A stretch of 64,000 bases of DNA from Deltaproteobacteria bacterium (lineage in GTDB: Bacteria; Bdellovibrionota; Bdellovibrionia; Bdellovibrionales; Bdellovibrionaceae): NCBI GenBank assembly GCA_017302835.1, contig JAFLCC010000002.1, positions 248,001-312,000 of the forward strand, given 5' to 3'. Positions 1 to 9,555 of this stretch are shown here, piece after piece. Within the stretch, counting starts at the first letter, position 1. Each line of letters begins with the position of its first letter. The notes under the pieces were generated by a model that searched no databases, had not been told where the DNA came from, and saw nothing but the letters and a program-made list of their open reading frames with translations. Both the position numbers and the translations under genes were made by a program.

Positions 1-384
1 GAATTAGCAAAGATTTTGGGTTACAAAATAGCTTTTTGTGCCCCCAAAGAAATGATTCCAGAAAACAGTTCTCAAGTCTACTTTGATAATTTGAAGGATG
101 GTTTAGATTGGGCGAGCAGTGTGTACTCGTTAAGAATGCAAATTGAGAGACATACGGAAAAATATTCTTTAAATAATATCAGTACCCAATTTCAAATTAA
201 TAATAAAAGTCTGAAGGGTTGGAAAAAAGACGGCTTGATCCTGCATCCTGGTCCTGTAAATTATGGTATTGAGCTCGCTGAAGAAATTTTAATCGATTCT
301 AGAAATATTATTTTAAAACAAGTGCAATATGGTGTTTTGATTCGTATGGCCTTAATTTATCACTTTTTAAAGGAAACTCTATGA
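1..384 (+). CDS. pyrB: Aspartate carbamoyltransferase catalytic chain, C-terminal part (cut by window start)
   Basis: The reading frame is open from base 1, so only the last 127 codons are present. The segment LHPGPVNYGIEL matches the conserved 'HPGP.NRGVE' loop of aspartate carbamoyltransferase, which binds aspartate in the C-terminal domain. The end 'QVQYGVLIRMALI' matches the family's usual final helix ('Q...GV.VRMA'). The enzyme joins carbamoyl phosphate to aspartate, the first committed step of pyrimidine synthesis. Its stop codon overlaps the start of carA (ATGA at 381-384). The supplier of carbamoyl phosphate is therefore co-transcribed and probably translationally coupled. The canonical arginine after HPGP is Tyr here (PVNYG), a small departure. 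No regulatory region is visible because the 5' part lies outside the window. Confidence 0.9.
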   Translation, partial: ELAKILGYKIAFCAPKEMIPENSSQVYFDNLKDGLDWASSVYSLRMQIERHTEKYSLNNISTQFQINNKSLKGWKKDGLILHPGPVNYGIELAEEILIDSRNIILKQVQYGVLIRMALIYHFLKETL

Positions 385-1508
385 AAGGTTATCTGGTTCT
401 TGAATCCAATGAGGTTTTTCAAGGAGAATTGTCTTTTCCGGAAGAAAAAAGTGAAAAGGAATTTTATTCTTTTGAGCGAGCCGGGGAGGTGGTATTTAAT
501 ACCTCTCACTTTGGATACGAGGAAATTGCTACGGATCCTTCCTACTTCTCTCAGATTGTTGTGCTCACAGCGCCTCAGCAAGGAAATTATGGAATTAGTA
601 AAGAGGTTTGGGAATCAAGACGAATTTGGATTGAAGGTTTCGTTGCTTTGGATGTTCAAGACTCGGTGAGGGATCATTCTTGGAGAAAGCAATTACAGGA
701 ACATCACGTTCCTGTATTGTCAGGATTGGACACTCGATTTATCACCCTTCGCCTCAGAGAAAAGGGAACTCCTTGGGGAGCTATTGTTGTTGCTAATTCA
801 AAAGAGCAGGCTCTAAAGAAAGCACATGTATTAATTTCACAAAAGAAAATGAATCCTAAGGATTGGGTTTTTGAAGTGTCCAGAAAAGAAACTGAATTGA
901 GAAGAGGAGAGATTCCTTTTGGGCCCAAATTGGCAGTTTTAGATTTCGGAGTTAAGGAAAATATAATCAAATTACTTTGTCGTTACTCTAAGGAAGTGGC
1001 TATTTTTAATAGCCGTACTTCTTACGAAAACCTGCAAGCATACATGCCAGATGCATTGATGTTAACAAATGGCCCTGGGGACCCCGCTGAAGTTCAAATC
1101 GTCGTTGATGTTGTTAAAAGATTTCTTGGTAAGATTCCAGTATTTGGAATTTGTATGGGACATCAAATACTCGCTTTGGCAATTGGAGCTAGAACTTACA
1201 AATTAAAGTTTGGCCATAGAGGGAGTAATCATCCCATTGATGACAAATTATTGAACCAAATCTATGTATCCAGCCAAAATCATGGTTATGCAGTTGATAA
1301 AGAGTCCCTTCCGAAAAATGTTCAAGTAACACAAATAAATCTTAATGATAATACCGTGGCTGGTTTTTACTCTCAGGATCGAAATTTTTTGGGAATTCAG
1401 TATCATCCAGAGGCCTGCCCTGGTCCTCATGAGGCCATGAATTTATTTAAGTTTTTCTTTGAAAAAATGTTTTTGCAAGGTTCTCAAAAGGCCAAGGATC
1501 AATTATGA
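381..1508 (+). CDS. carA: Carbamoyl-phosphate synthase small (glutaminase) subunit
   Basis: A 375-residue protein of normal length for CarA. The N-terminal half is the CPSase small-chain domain (begins MKGYLVLESNEVFQGE). The C-terminal half is a class I glutamine amidotransferase. The nucleophile Cys is about residue 258 in 'FGICMGHQ'. The catalytic His/Glu pair is about residues 342/344 in 'QYHPEACPGP'. It releases ammonia from glutamine and channels it to CarB. Its start overlaps the pyrB stop by 4 bases, and its stop overlaps the next gene's ATGATG. The three genes plus carB therefore look like one operon. The reading is secure. Confidence 0.96.
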   Translation: MKGYLVLESNEVFQGELSFPEEKSEKEFYSFERAGEVVFNTSHFGYEEIATDPSYFSQIVVLTAPQQGNYGISKEVWESRRIWIEGFVALDVQDSVRDHSWRKQLQEHHVPVLSGLDTRFITLRLREKGTPWGAIVVANSKEQALKKAHVLISQKKMNPKDWVFEVSRKETELRRGEIPFGPKLAVLDFGVKENIIKLLCRYSKEVAIFNSRTSYENLQAYMPDALMLTNGPGDPAEVQIVVDVVKRFLGKIPVFGICMGHQILALAIGARTYKLKFGHRGSNHPIDDKLLNQIYVSSQNHGYAVDKESLPKNVQVTQINLNDNTVAGFYSQDRNFLGIQYHPEACPGPHEAMNLFKFFFEKMFLQGSQKAKDQL

Positions 1509-2152
1509 TGAGTCACGAAAAACTTATTGAAAAAATTTTAAACCACTTTGCGGGACCTCTTTTTTTTGACGAGCTGAAAATAGCACAAAAAGAATTTTTT
1601 GATCAGACATCTTTAGATCAGGACTTTTCAAAACATTTTGAATTAAGAATGAATCAATTTTATGATTGGTACTTTTTTTCCAGAAAGCTAAGTAATTTTG
1701 GTCAAACGCCGCTGGAGTCTTGTTTTCTGGTGAGAGAGCTTAGGTTTACCGAGGAAGAAATTGCAATGATCGATATATTGAAAAAAAATATTCATTCCTT
1801 GTTTGAGTTTGTTAAGATTAAAAATTCAGATGTTTACATTAAGGATTTAGTAAAAAACCAAAAAATGGTTGTAAAGAACTCTCATGTGATTTTTGGTTTT
1901 AATGAGGACGAGCTTTTTGAAACCAGACTCATCGAGATTAATGGTTATTATGTATTTCTTAAGGGTTTTTGCTTTCATCCCTCAACAGTAAAAAATATTA
2001 TTTTAGCTGAAATTAAAAAGTACAGGAAAAATTCTGATTTAGATCCAGAGGCGTTGATGTTTCGTTTGATGAAAATGCGTTATAAATATGAACAATATAA
2101 ACATGTAAAGCCAGAATTGATATATCAAAACGAATCTAAAATTAATATTTAA
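1505..2152 (+). CDS. Uncharacterised protein inserted between carA and carB
   Basis: I do not recognise this 215-residue protein. It begins at one of two adjacent ATG codons (1505 or 1508) that overlap the carA stop, so it is translationally coupled. No signal peptide or membrane segment is visible. It is rich in Phe, Lys and Glu, with an aromatic patch 'FYDWYFFSRKL' near residues 52-62 and a basic, probably helical C-terminus (LMKMRYKYEQYKHVK). There is no cysteine motif or nucleotide-binding loop. Position between the two subunits of one enzyme suggests a role near carbamoyl phosphate or simple co-expression; the sequence does not say which. It is followed by 46 bases before carB. Confidence 0.75.
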   Translation: MMSHEKLIEKILNHFAGPLFFDELKIAQKEFFDQTSLDQDFSKHFELRMNQFYDWYFFSRKLSNFGQTPLESCFLVRELRFTEEEIAMIDILKKNIHSLFEFVKIKNSDVYIKDLVKNQKMVVKNSHVIFGFNEDELFETRLIEINGYYVFLKGFCFHPSTVKNIILAEIKKYRKNSDLDPEALMFRLMKMRYKYEQYKHVKPELIYQNESKINI

Positions 2153-2198
2153 TTAGTATTTTTATGTTTAATTCATTTTTCAGACAAGAAAGTAAACT

Positions 2199-5100
2199 AT
2201 GCCAAAAAGAAAAGATTTAAAAAAAGTATTGATTATTGGAAGCGGTCCCATTGTCATCGGTCAAGCCTGTGAGTTTGACTATTCAGGTACTCAGGCATGT
2301 AAAGCTCTTATGAGTGAAAATTTAGAAGTGGTTTTGGTTAACTCAAATCCTGCAACGATTATGACGGACCCAGAGCTAGCTACGAGCGTGTACATTGAAC
2401 CCCTAAAGGCCGAGTATATTGAAAAGATTTTGATAAAAGAAAGACCGCAGGCCGTGATTCCCACATTAGGCGGACAGACGGCTTTAAATTTAGCTTTAGA
2501 TTTGCATGAAAAAGGAATTCTGAAAAAATATAATGTGGAACTTCTTGGTGCGACACCGGAGGTTATCAAAGCAGCAGAAGATAGAGAGCTTTTTAGAAAT
2601 ATTTTAGACAAAGTTGGGGCTAAATATCCAAAGAGTTTTTTGGTACGAAATTTTGAATTTGGCCTTACCGTGGCCGATGAGTTGGGTTACCCTTTAATTT
2701 TACGACCAAATTACACGCTGGGTGGTGGCGGTGGCGGCATTGCCTACTCACCCGAAGAGTATAAAAGTATGTTGGTGAGAGCTCTTCATGAAAGTCCAAC
2801 GAGTGAAGTTTTGGTTGATGAAAGTATTTTGGGTTGGAAGGAATATGAGCTTGAAGTGATGAGAGACCATAAGGGAACCTTTGTGGTGGTTTGCCACATT
2901 GAGAACTTTGACCCTTGTGGTGTCCATACAGGTGATAGCATTACCGTGGCTCCACAGATGACTCTATCCGATCGCCAATATCAAGAAATGCGCGATGAGG
3001 CTTATAAAATAATTCAAGAAGTGGGTATCCAAACGGGAGGAGCAAATATTCAATTTGCCGTAGATCCTACGACGGGACAACGTGTTGTTATAGAAATGAA
3101 TCCAAGGGTGAGTCGGTCTTCCGCTTTAGCAAGTAAGGCCACAGGATTTCCAATCGCAAAGTTAGCTGCACTTTTAGCCATCGGGTATTCTTTAGATGAA
3201 ATCAAAAATGATATTACCAAATCAACACCATCTTGTTATGAACCCGCTCTTGACTATGTAGTGACCAAGATTCCTAGGTTTGCTTTCGAAAAATTTGCCG
3301 GAACAAAGGATGCATTGACGACCCAAATGAAAAGTGTGGGTGAAGTCATGGGAATTGGAAGAACTTTTGAAGAGTCGTTAATGAAAGCACTCTTGTCTTT
3401 GGAATTTCACCCCGAAGGGATTCCAGAAGTCGTTTATACATCAGAACAGCTTTCCTATCCCAACTCTAAGAGAATTTTTGCCATTTTCCAAGCCTTCAGA
3501 GATGGGAAATCAATTTCTGAGATTCAAAATTTAACACAAATAAATCCCTGGTTTTTAGAGCATCTTGAAAGAATTATTTTATTTGAAAAAACTTTGAAAT
3601 CCCATAGAGAGTTATTTTTGAAAACAATTTCGGAGGTTTTAGATTTCAGTAAGTCTAGTGCGTCCAGCCCGTTAGCAGAAGATTTATCTCAATCTCTTGC
3701 TGAAAAGCACAGCGAGCACAGATGGCAAAATTTTTATAATTTATTGAAACAGGCGAAACAAAAGGGATTTTCAGATGCGAGAATTGCGAAACTGGTTGGA
3801 GCTAAAGAGTCGGAATTGTTATCATGCAGGAAGGTCTTAAATTTAAAACCAAAATTCAATCGTGTGGACACTTGTTCTGGTGAATTTTTTTCTTCAACTC
3901 CTTATATGTATTCAACCTATTGGTCTGACTTTTCAGAATTGCCAGTGTTGAAAGATCCAGTAGTTGTGATTGGCAGTGGACCAAACAGAATTGGTCAAGG
4001 GATAGAGTTTGATTATAGCTGCGTTCGCGGGGTGAAGGCTTTCCAAAAAAATAAAATGCCCGTTATCATGGTTAATTCAAATCCAGAGACTGTTTCGACT
4101 GATTATGATACGTCTAATTTATTATTTTTTGAGCCACTTACCGTTGAGTCTTTATCTGAAATCATGAGTGCCACCAATCCGTTTGGTTTTGTAGCTCAGC
4201 TAGGTGGGCAAACACCGATAAATTTAGCTAGGCCTTTGGAAAAATTAGGATTTAAGCTTTTAGGTTCTTCTAATAATACCATTGATTTAGCCGAAGATAG
4301 GGGTTTGTTTAGTTCTATTTGCAAAGAAATTGGCATCAAAATTCCAAAGTCAGGTATGGCTGGAATTTTAAATCAAGCTTTAGAATTGGAAAAACATGTG
4401 GGTTTTCCGATGATTTGTAGGCCTAGTTTTGTTCTTGGTGGCAGAAGAATGGAAGTTTTAGAGTCAGTGGATGAGTTAAGATCTTATTTTGAACGGCAGC
4501 ACGATTTTATTTCTGATAAGCAACCGTGTTTGATGGATCAGTTCTTAGAAGGAGCTCTAGAAGTCGATGTAGATCTTATTAGAGGAGACGATTGGATTGT
4601 CATTGGAGGAATTGTTGAACACATTGAGGCTGCGGGAGTGCATTCCGGCGATAGTATGGGAGTGATTCCCCCTCAGCGATTAAAAGATGAGACCTGTTTG
4701 AAAATTGAAGATGTTTCTAAAAAATTAGCCAATCGTTTAAATGTGATTGGTCATTTAAATTTACAATTGGCAGTTAAAAACGATGAAATTTATATTTTGG
4801 AGGCAAACCCAAGAAGTTCTAGATCTGTTCCCTTTATTGCCAAAGCCACGCATATTCCTCTGGTTGATTTAGGGGTTATGGCAACTTTGGGAAAGAAAAA
4901 ATCTGAAATTGAATTTGAAAAATGGAACTGGAGAAATTTAAATACCGTCAGCGTTAAAGGCGTTGTTTTTCCATTTAAAAAATTCTCTGAATCCGATTCC
5001 ATCCTCGGTCCTGAAATGAAGTCAACGGGTGAAACCATGGGGAGAGGAAAAGACTATTCGGAAGCCTTGATGAAGGCTTTTATTTCAAGTCATGTGAATT

Positions 5101-5489
5101 TGCCATCTCAAGGTGAGGCTTTTTTCTCGCTCAGAGAAAAAGATAAAAGTGAAATGTTGGTCCTAGCTAAAGAAATTGCGAGTATGGGTTTCGTGCTGTC
5201 TGCAACGACGGGGACCGCTAAATACTTTCAAGATCATGGATTAAAATGCTTAGCTTTAAAGAAAGTCCATGAAGGCCGACCGCATTGTGTGGATCATATA
5301 AGGCAAGGCAATGTGGATTTGGTTATTAACACCACAACTGGACGTAAGTCTATAGAAGCGAGTTTTGATATACGACGGGCCTGTATTGATTATAGTATTC
5401 CATGTATAACAGAGAGTGATGCCGCAGAAGCCTTTTTATTAGCTCTGAAAAAGAAAATTGAAGGATCTTTTGAGGTTCAATGTTTGTAA
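2199..5489 (+). CDS. carB: Carbamoyl-phosphate synthase large subunit
   Basis: A 1096-residue protein with the full duplicated CarB layout. The first ATP-grasp half starts with '[22 protein letters not shown]', and its phosphate loop is the glycine run '[10 protein letters not shown]' near residue 175. The oligomerisation domain spans roughly 400-550. The second half starts at the repeated motif '[19 protein letters not shown]' near 590. A C-terminal methylglyoxal-synthase-like regulatory domain lies around 950-1090 (includes 'TTGTAKYF' and 'NTTTGR'). It uses two ATP, bicarbonate and ammonia from CarA to make carbamoyl phosphate for pyrimidines and arginine. The start ATG is followed by 'PKRKDLKK', typical of the family. 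It is the last gene of the operon. Confidence 0.97.
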   Translation: MPKRKDLKKVLIIGSGPIVIGQACEFDYSGTQACKALMSENLEVVLVNSNPATIMTDPELATSVYIEPLKAEYIEKILIKERPQAVIPTLGGQTALNLALDLHEKGILKKYNVELLGATPEVIKAAEDRELFRNILDKVGAKYPKSFLVRNFEFGLTVADELGYPLILRPNYTLGGGGGGIAYSPEEYKSMLVRALHESPTSEVLVDESILGWKEYELEVMRDHKGTFVVVCHIENFDPCGVHTGDSITVAPQMTLSDRQYQEMRDEAYKIIQEVGIQTGGANIQFAVDPTTGQRVVIEMNPRVSRSSALASKATGFPIAKLAALLAIGYSLDEIKNDITKSTPSCYEPALDYVVTKIPRFAFEKFAGTKDALTTQMKSVGEVMGIGRTFEESLMKALLSLEFHPEGIPEVVYTSEQLSYPNSKRIFAIFQAFRDGKSISEIQNLTQINPWFLEHLERIILFEKTLKSHRELFLKTISEVLDFSKSSASSPLAEDLSQSLAEKHSEHRWQNFYNLLKQAKQKGFSDARIAKLVGAKESELLSCRKVLNLKPKFNRVDTCSGEFFSSTPYMYSTYWSDFSELPVLKDPVVVIGSGPNRIGQGIEFDYSCVRGVKAFQKNKMPVIMVNSNPETVSTDYDTSNLLFFEPLTVESLSEIMSATNPFGFVAQLGGQTPINLARPLEKLGFKLLGSSNNTIDLAEDRGLFSSICKEIGIKIPKSGMAGILNQALELEKHVGFPMICRPSFVLGGRRMEVLESVDELRSYFERQHDFISDKQPCLMDQFLEGALEVDVDLIRGDDWIVIGGIVEHIEAAGVHSGDSMGVIPPQRLKDETCLKIEDVSKKLANRLNVIGHLNLQLAVKNDEIYILEANPRSSRSVPFIAKATHIPLVDLGVMATLGKKKSEIEFEKWNWRNLNTVSVKGVVFPFKKFSESDSILGPEMKSTGETMGRGKDYSEALMKAFISSHVNLPSQGEAFFSLREKDKSEMLVLAKEIASMGFVLSATTGTAKYFQDHGLKCLALKKVHEGRPHCVDHIRQGNVDLVINTTTGRKSIEASFDIRRACIDYSIPCITESDAAEAFLLALKKKIEGSFEVQCL

Positions 5490-5586
5490 GTGAATTAAGA
5501 GCCTTTTTGAAAAGAACAGCTTTAAGGCTTTTCAATCAATCTCTGAGTTAAATAGAGTGTGAGTTAAATCTGGAATATAAATTTAA

Positions 5587-6489
5587 ATGAAATTAATAAA
5601 TTCAAAAACTCTTTTATTTAAAGTTTTGCTTTTTCTGAGCCTTCTGCTAGCACCTCCCTTGGCCAGGACGTCAGCAATTGACACTCCGGATGAAATCACG
5701 ATTGGCGTTATCCCTGGAGGAAATCCTGAAGTTATAAAAAAAGAAAGCATTGAATTAGCTTCTGAACTTCAAAATATGATAGGAATTAAAACTAATATTT
5801 ATATTTCTAAGGACTACAGTACGTTGATAGAAGCAATGAAAGATAAAAAAATAGATTTTGCTTTTTTAACTGCCTTATCTTTTGTGTATGCAGAAAAAAT
5901 GGCCAAGGCAAAGGTATTGCTTAAAAAAATATATTCTGAGCCTTTCTACTATTCTGGATTGGTGACCAATTCAAAAAGTAAGATCAAAAGACTGATTGAT
6001 CTCAAAGGAAAAATAATTGCGTTTGTGGATGCAAAATCGACTTCAGGGTTTCTTTATCCGAAAGCTTATCTAAAAAAAATGAATTTTCTTGATTCTGATT
6101 TTAAACAAATTATTTATTCTGGAAACCATTCCCAGTCAGTTAAGTTATTAGAAGATGGAAAAGTAGATGCGATTGCGGTTTTCAGCGATAATGCCAAAGG
6201 TAGTTCGGGAGCATGGACTAAATTTTCAAGCAAAAAAAATTATTTTAAAGTGATTTGGGTCAGTGACCCTATTCCTACAGATCCTTTTACAGTTCGCCAA
6301 GATTTTTATGATAAGTACCCCAACGTGGTTCATTCAGTCATGGTTAATATTGTAGACTTGTTTGAAAAAAATAAAGATAAGAAAAGGTTCTCTGAAATCT
6401 TAGGAGAAAAAGAACTCATGCCGGCAACAAGTAAACAGTATGATCCAGTGAGAGAAGTAATAAAAAATTTAGACATTGAGATTCGATAA
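5587..6489 (+). CDS. PhnD-like periplasmic substrate-binding protein
   Basis: A 300-residue protein with an N-terminal signal peptide (hydrophobic residues 9-24, cleavage probably after ART/SA). No lipobox cysteine is present, so it should be soluble in the periplasm. The body follows the phosphate/phosphonate-type PhnD fold: 'ITIGVIPGGNPE' opens the first lobe, and 'DFAFLTALSFVYAEKM' is the usual ligand-loop helix. 'DLKGKIIAFVDAKSTSGFLYP' is the anion-binding segment with its Ser/Thr run, and 'VDAIAVFSD' follows. It lies 13 bases upstream of an ABC ATPase and membrane protein, so the three probably act together. The ligand is unknown; phosphate- or phosphonate-like anions are only the family guess. 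Partnering with an ABC-2 type membrane protein is unusual for this class. Confidence 0.8.
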   Translation: MKLINSKTLLFKVLLFLSLLLAPPLARTSAIDTPDEITIGVIPGGNPEVIKKESIELASELQNMIGIKTNIYISKDYSTLIEAMKDKKIDFAFLTALSFVYAEKMAKAKVLLKKIYSEPFYYSGLVTNSKSKIKRLIDLKGKIIAFVDAKSTSGFLYPKAYLKKMNFLDSDFKQIIYSGNHSQSVKLLEDGKVDAIAVFSDNAKGSSGAWTKFSSKKNYFKVIWVSDPIPTDPFTVRQDFYDKYPNVVHSVMVNIVDLFEKNKDKKRFSEILGEKELMPATSKQYDPVREVIKNLDIEIR

Positions 6490-6502
6490 AGGTAGAAATT
6501 TA

Positions 6503-7255
6503 ATGGATGAGTACGCAATAAAAGTTGATAGTTTAACTAAAAAGTTTAAAACATCCTTCTTTAAAAAGGATAAGTTAATTCTTAATAACGTGTCTTTTAA
6601 GATTCCAAAAAATAAAACTACTGGGTTTGTTGGAAATAATGGTTCAGGTAAAACAACCACGATTAAATGTTTGTTAGAATTTATTTTTAAAAACTCTGGC
6701 GAGATATTATTTTTTAATCACCCTTTAAATTCTAAAATGCGAAGCAAAATTGGTTATCTTCCAGAAAGACCTTATCTTTACGAGTTTTTAACTGCTAAAG
6801 AATTTTTGGAATTTCATTATAAATTGAGCACTCCAGATGTCACCAGTCCTCGTTCTTTGATCATTGAAAAGATCAGTAGGGTCCTGCAGAAGGTAGGCCT
6901 GAGTGATGCAAAAGATAAATATTTAAGAAGCTTTTCAAAAGGAATGTTGCAACGAATTGGTTTGGCTCAAGCCCTTATTCATGAACCAGAATTGCTGATT
7001 CTCGATGAGCCTATGTCTGGACTGGATCCTGACGGTCGGTTAATGGTAAAAGATATTTTAAAAGAAGAAAAAAAGAAAGGTATTACCCTTTTTTTCAGTA
7101 GTCACTTGTTGCAAGATATGGAAGAACTTTGCGATTTTCTTGTAGTAATTCATCAAGGAGAAATTATTTATAATGATGAACTAAAAATCTTTATGAGCGA
7201 GTATCCATCATTAGAAGAAGCTTTTAGATCTAGAAAAAAGGAAACAATAAAATGA
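6503..7255 (+). CDS. ABC-2 type transporter ATP-binding protein
   Basis: A 250-residue ATPase when started at ATG 6503, which has AAGG about 10 bases upstream; an earlier in-frame ATG at 6476 overlaps the previous gene. Walker A is 'GNNGSGKTTT'. The signature loop is 'SFSKGMLQRIG' (SKG in place of SGG, as in the NatA/CcmA group). Walker B is 'LLILDEPMSGLDPDGR', and the switch histidine lies in 'SSHLL'. The short length and the GLDPDGR D-loop are typical of exporters and multidrug/ion ABC-2 systems rather than importers. It energises the membrane protein whose start overlaps its stop (ATGA at 7252). Substrate cannot be read from the sequence. Confidence 0.92.
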   Translation: MDEYAIKVDSLTKKFKTSFFKKDKLILNNVSFKIPKNKTTGFVGNNGSGKTTTIKCLLEFIFKNSGEILFFNHPLNSKMRSKIGYLPERPYLYEFLTAKEFLEFHYKLSTPDVTSPRSLIIEKISRVLQKVGLSDAKDKYLRSFSKGMLQRIGLAQALIHEPELLILDEPMSGLDPDGRLMVKDILKEEKKKGITLFFSSHLLQDMEELCDFLVVIHQGEIIYNDELKIFMSEYPSLEEAFRSRKKETIK

Positions 7256-8013
7256 GAAGTACGTTATTGATTGCCAGTGTTACTTTTCAGGAGTTGATCA
7301 GAGAAAAACTATTCTTGGTCATGGTATTTATTTCAATTTTATTTATTTTTTTAAGTTTAGCACTAAGTAATATGACAATTTTTGAATATCAAAGAATTTT
7401 AGCGGATTTAGGAATGTCGACGATGGAAATTTCCACTTTGGGCTTAGCTTTGTTTTCTGGTTCTTATATGTTGAATAAAGAGTTTGATAAACAAACTTGT
7501 TTGTTACTTCTTTCAAAACCATTAAGGAGAGCTCATTTCTTAATTGGTAAGTTTTTAGGTTTGTCCTTTCTCATGTTATTAAATAACGTATTTTTAATGA
7601 CTTTATTAAATATCATTTTTTGGGAACAGAAATATATTTTAAACTCCCTATTTATTTTAATAAACATTTTTATGAAAACAACCGTGGTTTGTTCTTTAGT
7701 ATTTCTTTTGAGTATTTTTATTAGACCCATTTTAAGTTTATTGTTTGGATTAAGTTTTTATTTGTATGGGCATTGGATAAATAATGTAGAATTTTTTGTA
7801 AAACTAATGAAGGATCCAAAAATAACTGAATTTTATAAAATCCTAGAGTTAGTGAGTCCTCAATTTTATAGAATGAATTGGAAAAATTTTTATTACCTAA
7901 AGCAATCTGTTGAGGTTAAAGAGCTATTTTTCATGATTGGCTATTTTTCCATTTGGATTATTCTGTTTTTAATTCTGGCAATTAAAAAGTTTAATAAGAA
8001 AGACATTGTTTAG
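7252..8013 (+). CDS. ABC-2 type transporter membrane protein
   Basis: A 253-residue integral membrane protein with about six hydrophobic segments: near residues 20-40, 58-75, 100-120, 135-165 (two close together) and 225-245. The opening 'LLIASVTFQELIREKLF' and the cytoplasmic segment 'NKEFDKQTCLLLLSKPLRRAHFLIGKFLG' are the usual first-helix and coupling region of ABC-2 permeases of the NatB/ABC2_membrane_2 kind. The ATG overlaps the stop of the ATPase gene. With the PhnD-like protein upstream it forms a three-gene cassette. Downstream, a convergent lipoprotein gene ends 5 bases away. Confidence 0.85.
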   Translation: MRSTLLIASVTFQELIREKLFLVMVFISILFIFLSLALSNMTIFEYQRILADLGMSTMEISTLGLALFSGSYMLNKEFDKQTCLLLLSKPLRRAHFLIGKFLGLSFLMLLNNVFLMTLLNIIFWEQKYILNSLFILINIFMKTTVVCSLVFLLSIFIRPILSLLFGLSFYLYGHWINNVEFFVKLMKDPKITEFYKILELVSPQFYRMNWKNFYYLKQSVEVKELFFMIGYFSIWIILFLILAIKKFNKKDIV

Positions 8014-8018
8014 AGCCC

Positions 8019-8600
8019 TTATTTATCACATTCCATAATGTTTTCTTTGCTAATAGCATGACAAAAAAAGTTTTGACATCTGCCTGCGAATTCCTTGATG
8101 TAGGATTCGCAATCAGGACTTGTGCAATAGGCGGAATTGAAAAGAGATAGACAATCCATGTTATTTGAATCGCATTCAGACATTGAATCTTTAATGATAG
8201 CAGAGCAATTTTTTGACTCGCAAAAAATGGGATTGCCTTCAGTAAGCGCTTTGCAGTCATTACTTTCGCAGAGAGCGCTTTGGTTTTTCAAAATAGCCAA
8301 ACAATTTTTTGAAGTGCAATAAGAATCATTTTGGGAAACAAAGGCCTTGCAGTCTCCCCTGGAGACTGCGGAAAAATTCTTTTCTGAAATCAATATAAAT
8401 TTAAGCAGTCTATTTATTCTTTCTTTTGCTGAGTCGGCGACAATTTTAACATCATTTTTTTCAAGCAGAGAGCTGGGCTCTCTGGACTTGGCTGAAACGA
8501 GAGGATTGCTATTTATGTTTTTATTTGAGCTTGAACACTGAAGACCAAGACAAAAGAAGGACAAAATTAAAAGAAACTTTAAATTAAAATTTATTTTCAT
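8019..8600 (-). CDS. Lipoprotein with seven cysteine-pair repeats
   Basis: A 193-residue protein with a lipoprotein signal: basic start, hydrophobic core and 'LGLQC' followed by SSSN, giving the lipid Cys near residue 22. After a spacer with Lys/Glu (residues 30-80), the rest is a run of about seven units of 13-18 residues. Each unit follows the pattern C-x-A/S-x(5-9)-C-E/T/D-S-x-N/D, for example 'CKALTEGNPIFCESKN' and 'CSAIIKDSMSECDSNN'. Fourteen cysteines fall in pairs. I know no named family with this exact repeat; it resembles short disulfide-stapled or metal-binding repeats in general form only. It is convergent with the ABC cassette and upstream of pilD in the opposite direction. It probably faces the periplasm or the cell surface. 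Confidence 0.75.
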   Translation of the reverse strand: MKINFNLKFLLILSFFCLGLQCSSSNKNINSNPLVSAKSREPSSLLEKNDVKIVADSAKERINRLLKFILISEKNFSAVSRGDCKAFVSQNDSYCTSKNCLAILKNQSALCESNDCKALTEGNPIFCESKNCSAIIKDSMSECDSNNMDCLSLFNSAYCTSPDCESYIKEFAGRCQNFFCHAISKENIMECDK

Positions 8601-8691
8601 AGGAAAACGCCTCTATTTTTTTTAATTCTCAATCAATTCTATCAAAAAAAAATAGTCTTGTCTTAAAAAAAAAATAGTGTTTAATAAAACT

Positions 8692-9492
8692 ATGTTAGAT
8701 AGTTTGGGTATTTCTTCAGAGGCTCTGATATTTATATTTTTTTTTTACGGCTTGATTTTTGGAAGTTTTGCAAATGTTTTGATATTTAGGATACCCCGTG
8801 AAGAAAGTCCCATTCGTCCAAGATCTTACTGTTATCAATGTAGAACTCAGATTAAATGGTATGATAATATTCCTGTAATTTCTTGGTGCCTTCTAAGAGG
8901 AAAATGCCGGAAATGCAAGGCTGCAATTTCTTATAGATATCCTTTAGTGGAGTTATTAACTGGAATTTTATTTTCTCTAGCCTACATTCAGATTGGTTTT
9001 CATTATTATCTGATCGAAGTTATCCTATTTTTATTTGCATCAGTGGTTTGTACATTTATTGATTTTGATCACATGATTTTACCTGATGAGTTCACCCTTT
9101 CCGGAATAGTTATTGGTCTCCTTGGAGCTCTTTTAAATCCAGAGAGAGCTTTCTTGGACGCTGTTCTAGGAGTTCTATTTGGGGGAGGTATATTGTGGAT
9201 GTTGGCCTATATTTATTATTTGATTTCTGGAAAAGAAGGAATGGGTGGAGGGGACATAAAACTTCTAGCCTGGATTGGGGCCTTAGTTGGTTGGAAGGCG
9301 ATACCTTTTGTTATCATGTGTTCAGCAATTACCGGCTCTGTCGTCGGTCTATTAGTCGCGTTTAAATCAAAGGATGGATTCAAAACCGCGATTCCCTTTG
9401 GCCCCTATCTGGTCTTAGGTGCGGTGTTATTTATTTTCTATGGCCAAAAAATTGGCGAATGGTATTTTAATTTATTTTTACCTGGATTTTGA
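8692..9492 (+). CDS. pilD: Prepilin leader peptidase / N-methyltransferase
   Basis: A 266-residue membrane enzyme of the PilD/GspO family. 'GLIFGSFANVLIFRIPR' is the conserved first helix. The two CxxC pairs 'CYQC' and 'CRKC' form the cytoplasmic zinc site of the full-length class. 'DFDHMILPDEFTLSG' carries the first catalytic Asp, and 'GMGGGDIKLLAWIGA' carries the second Asp in its GxGxGDxK motif. It cuts and N-methylates type IV prepilins and pseudopilins. Start choice: ATG 8692 is used; an in-frame GTG at 8677 would add five residues, and neither has a clear ribosome-binding site. It sits just upstream of pilMNOPQ, which fits its role. Confidence 0.93.
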   Translation: MLDSLGISSEALIFIFFFYGLIFGSFANVLIFRIPREESPIRPRSYCYQCRTQIKWYDNIPVISWCLLRGKCRKCKAAISYRYPLVELLTGILFSLAYIQIGFHYYLIEVILFLFASVVCTFIDFDHMILPDEFTLSGIVIGLLGALLNPERAFLDAVLGVLFGGGILWMLAYIYYLISGKEGMGGGDIKLLAWIGALVGWKAIPFVIMCSAITGSVVGLLVAFKSKDGFKTAIPFGPYLVLGAVLFIFYGQKIGEWYFNLFLPGF

Positions 9493-9555
9493 GCCTGTCG
9501 TGCATTTGACTCTTCACTGAGTACAATTCAAAATGAAATCTAAGGAAGAAATCAA

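Noticed and set aside
5499-5533. Terminator after carB (AGCCTT ... AAGGCT)
   Set aside because: The stem is only 6 bp with a long loop and a poor T-run; not strong enough to report.
9493-9505. Second copy of the palindrome arm (gagcctgtcg after pilD)
   Set aside because: It matches the arm for only nine bases and has no partner arm; chance similarity.
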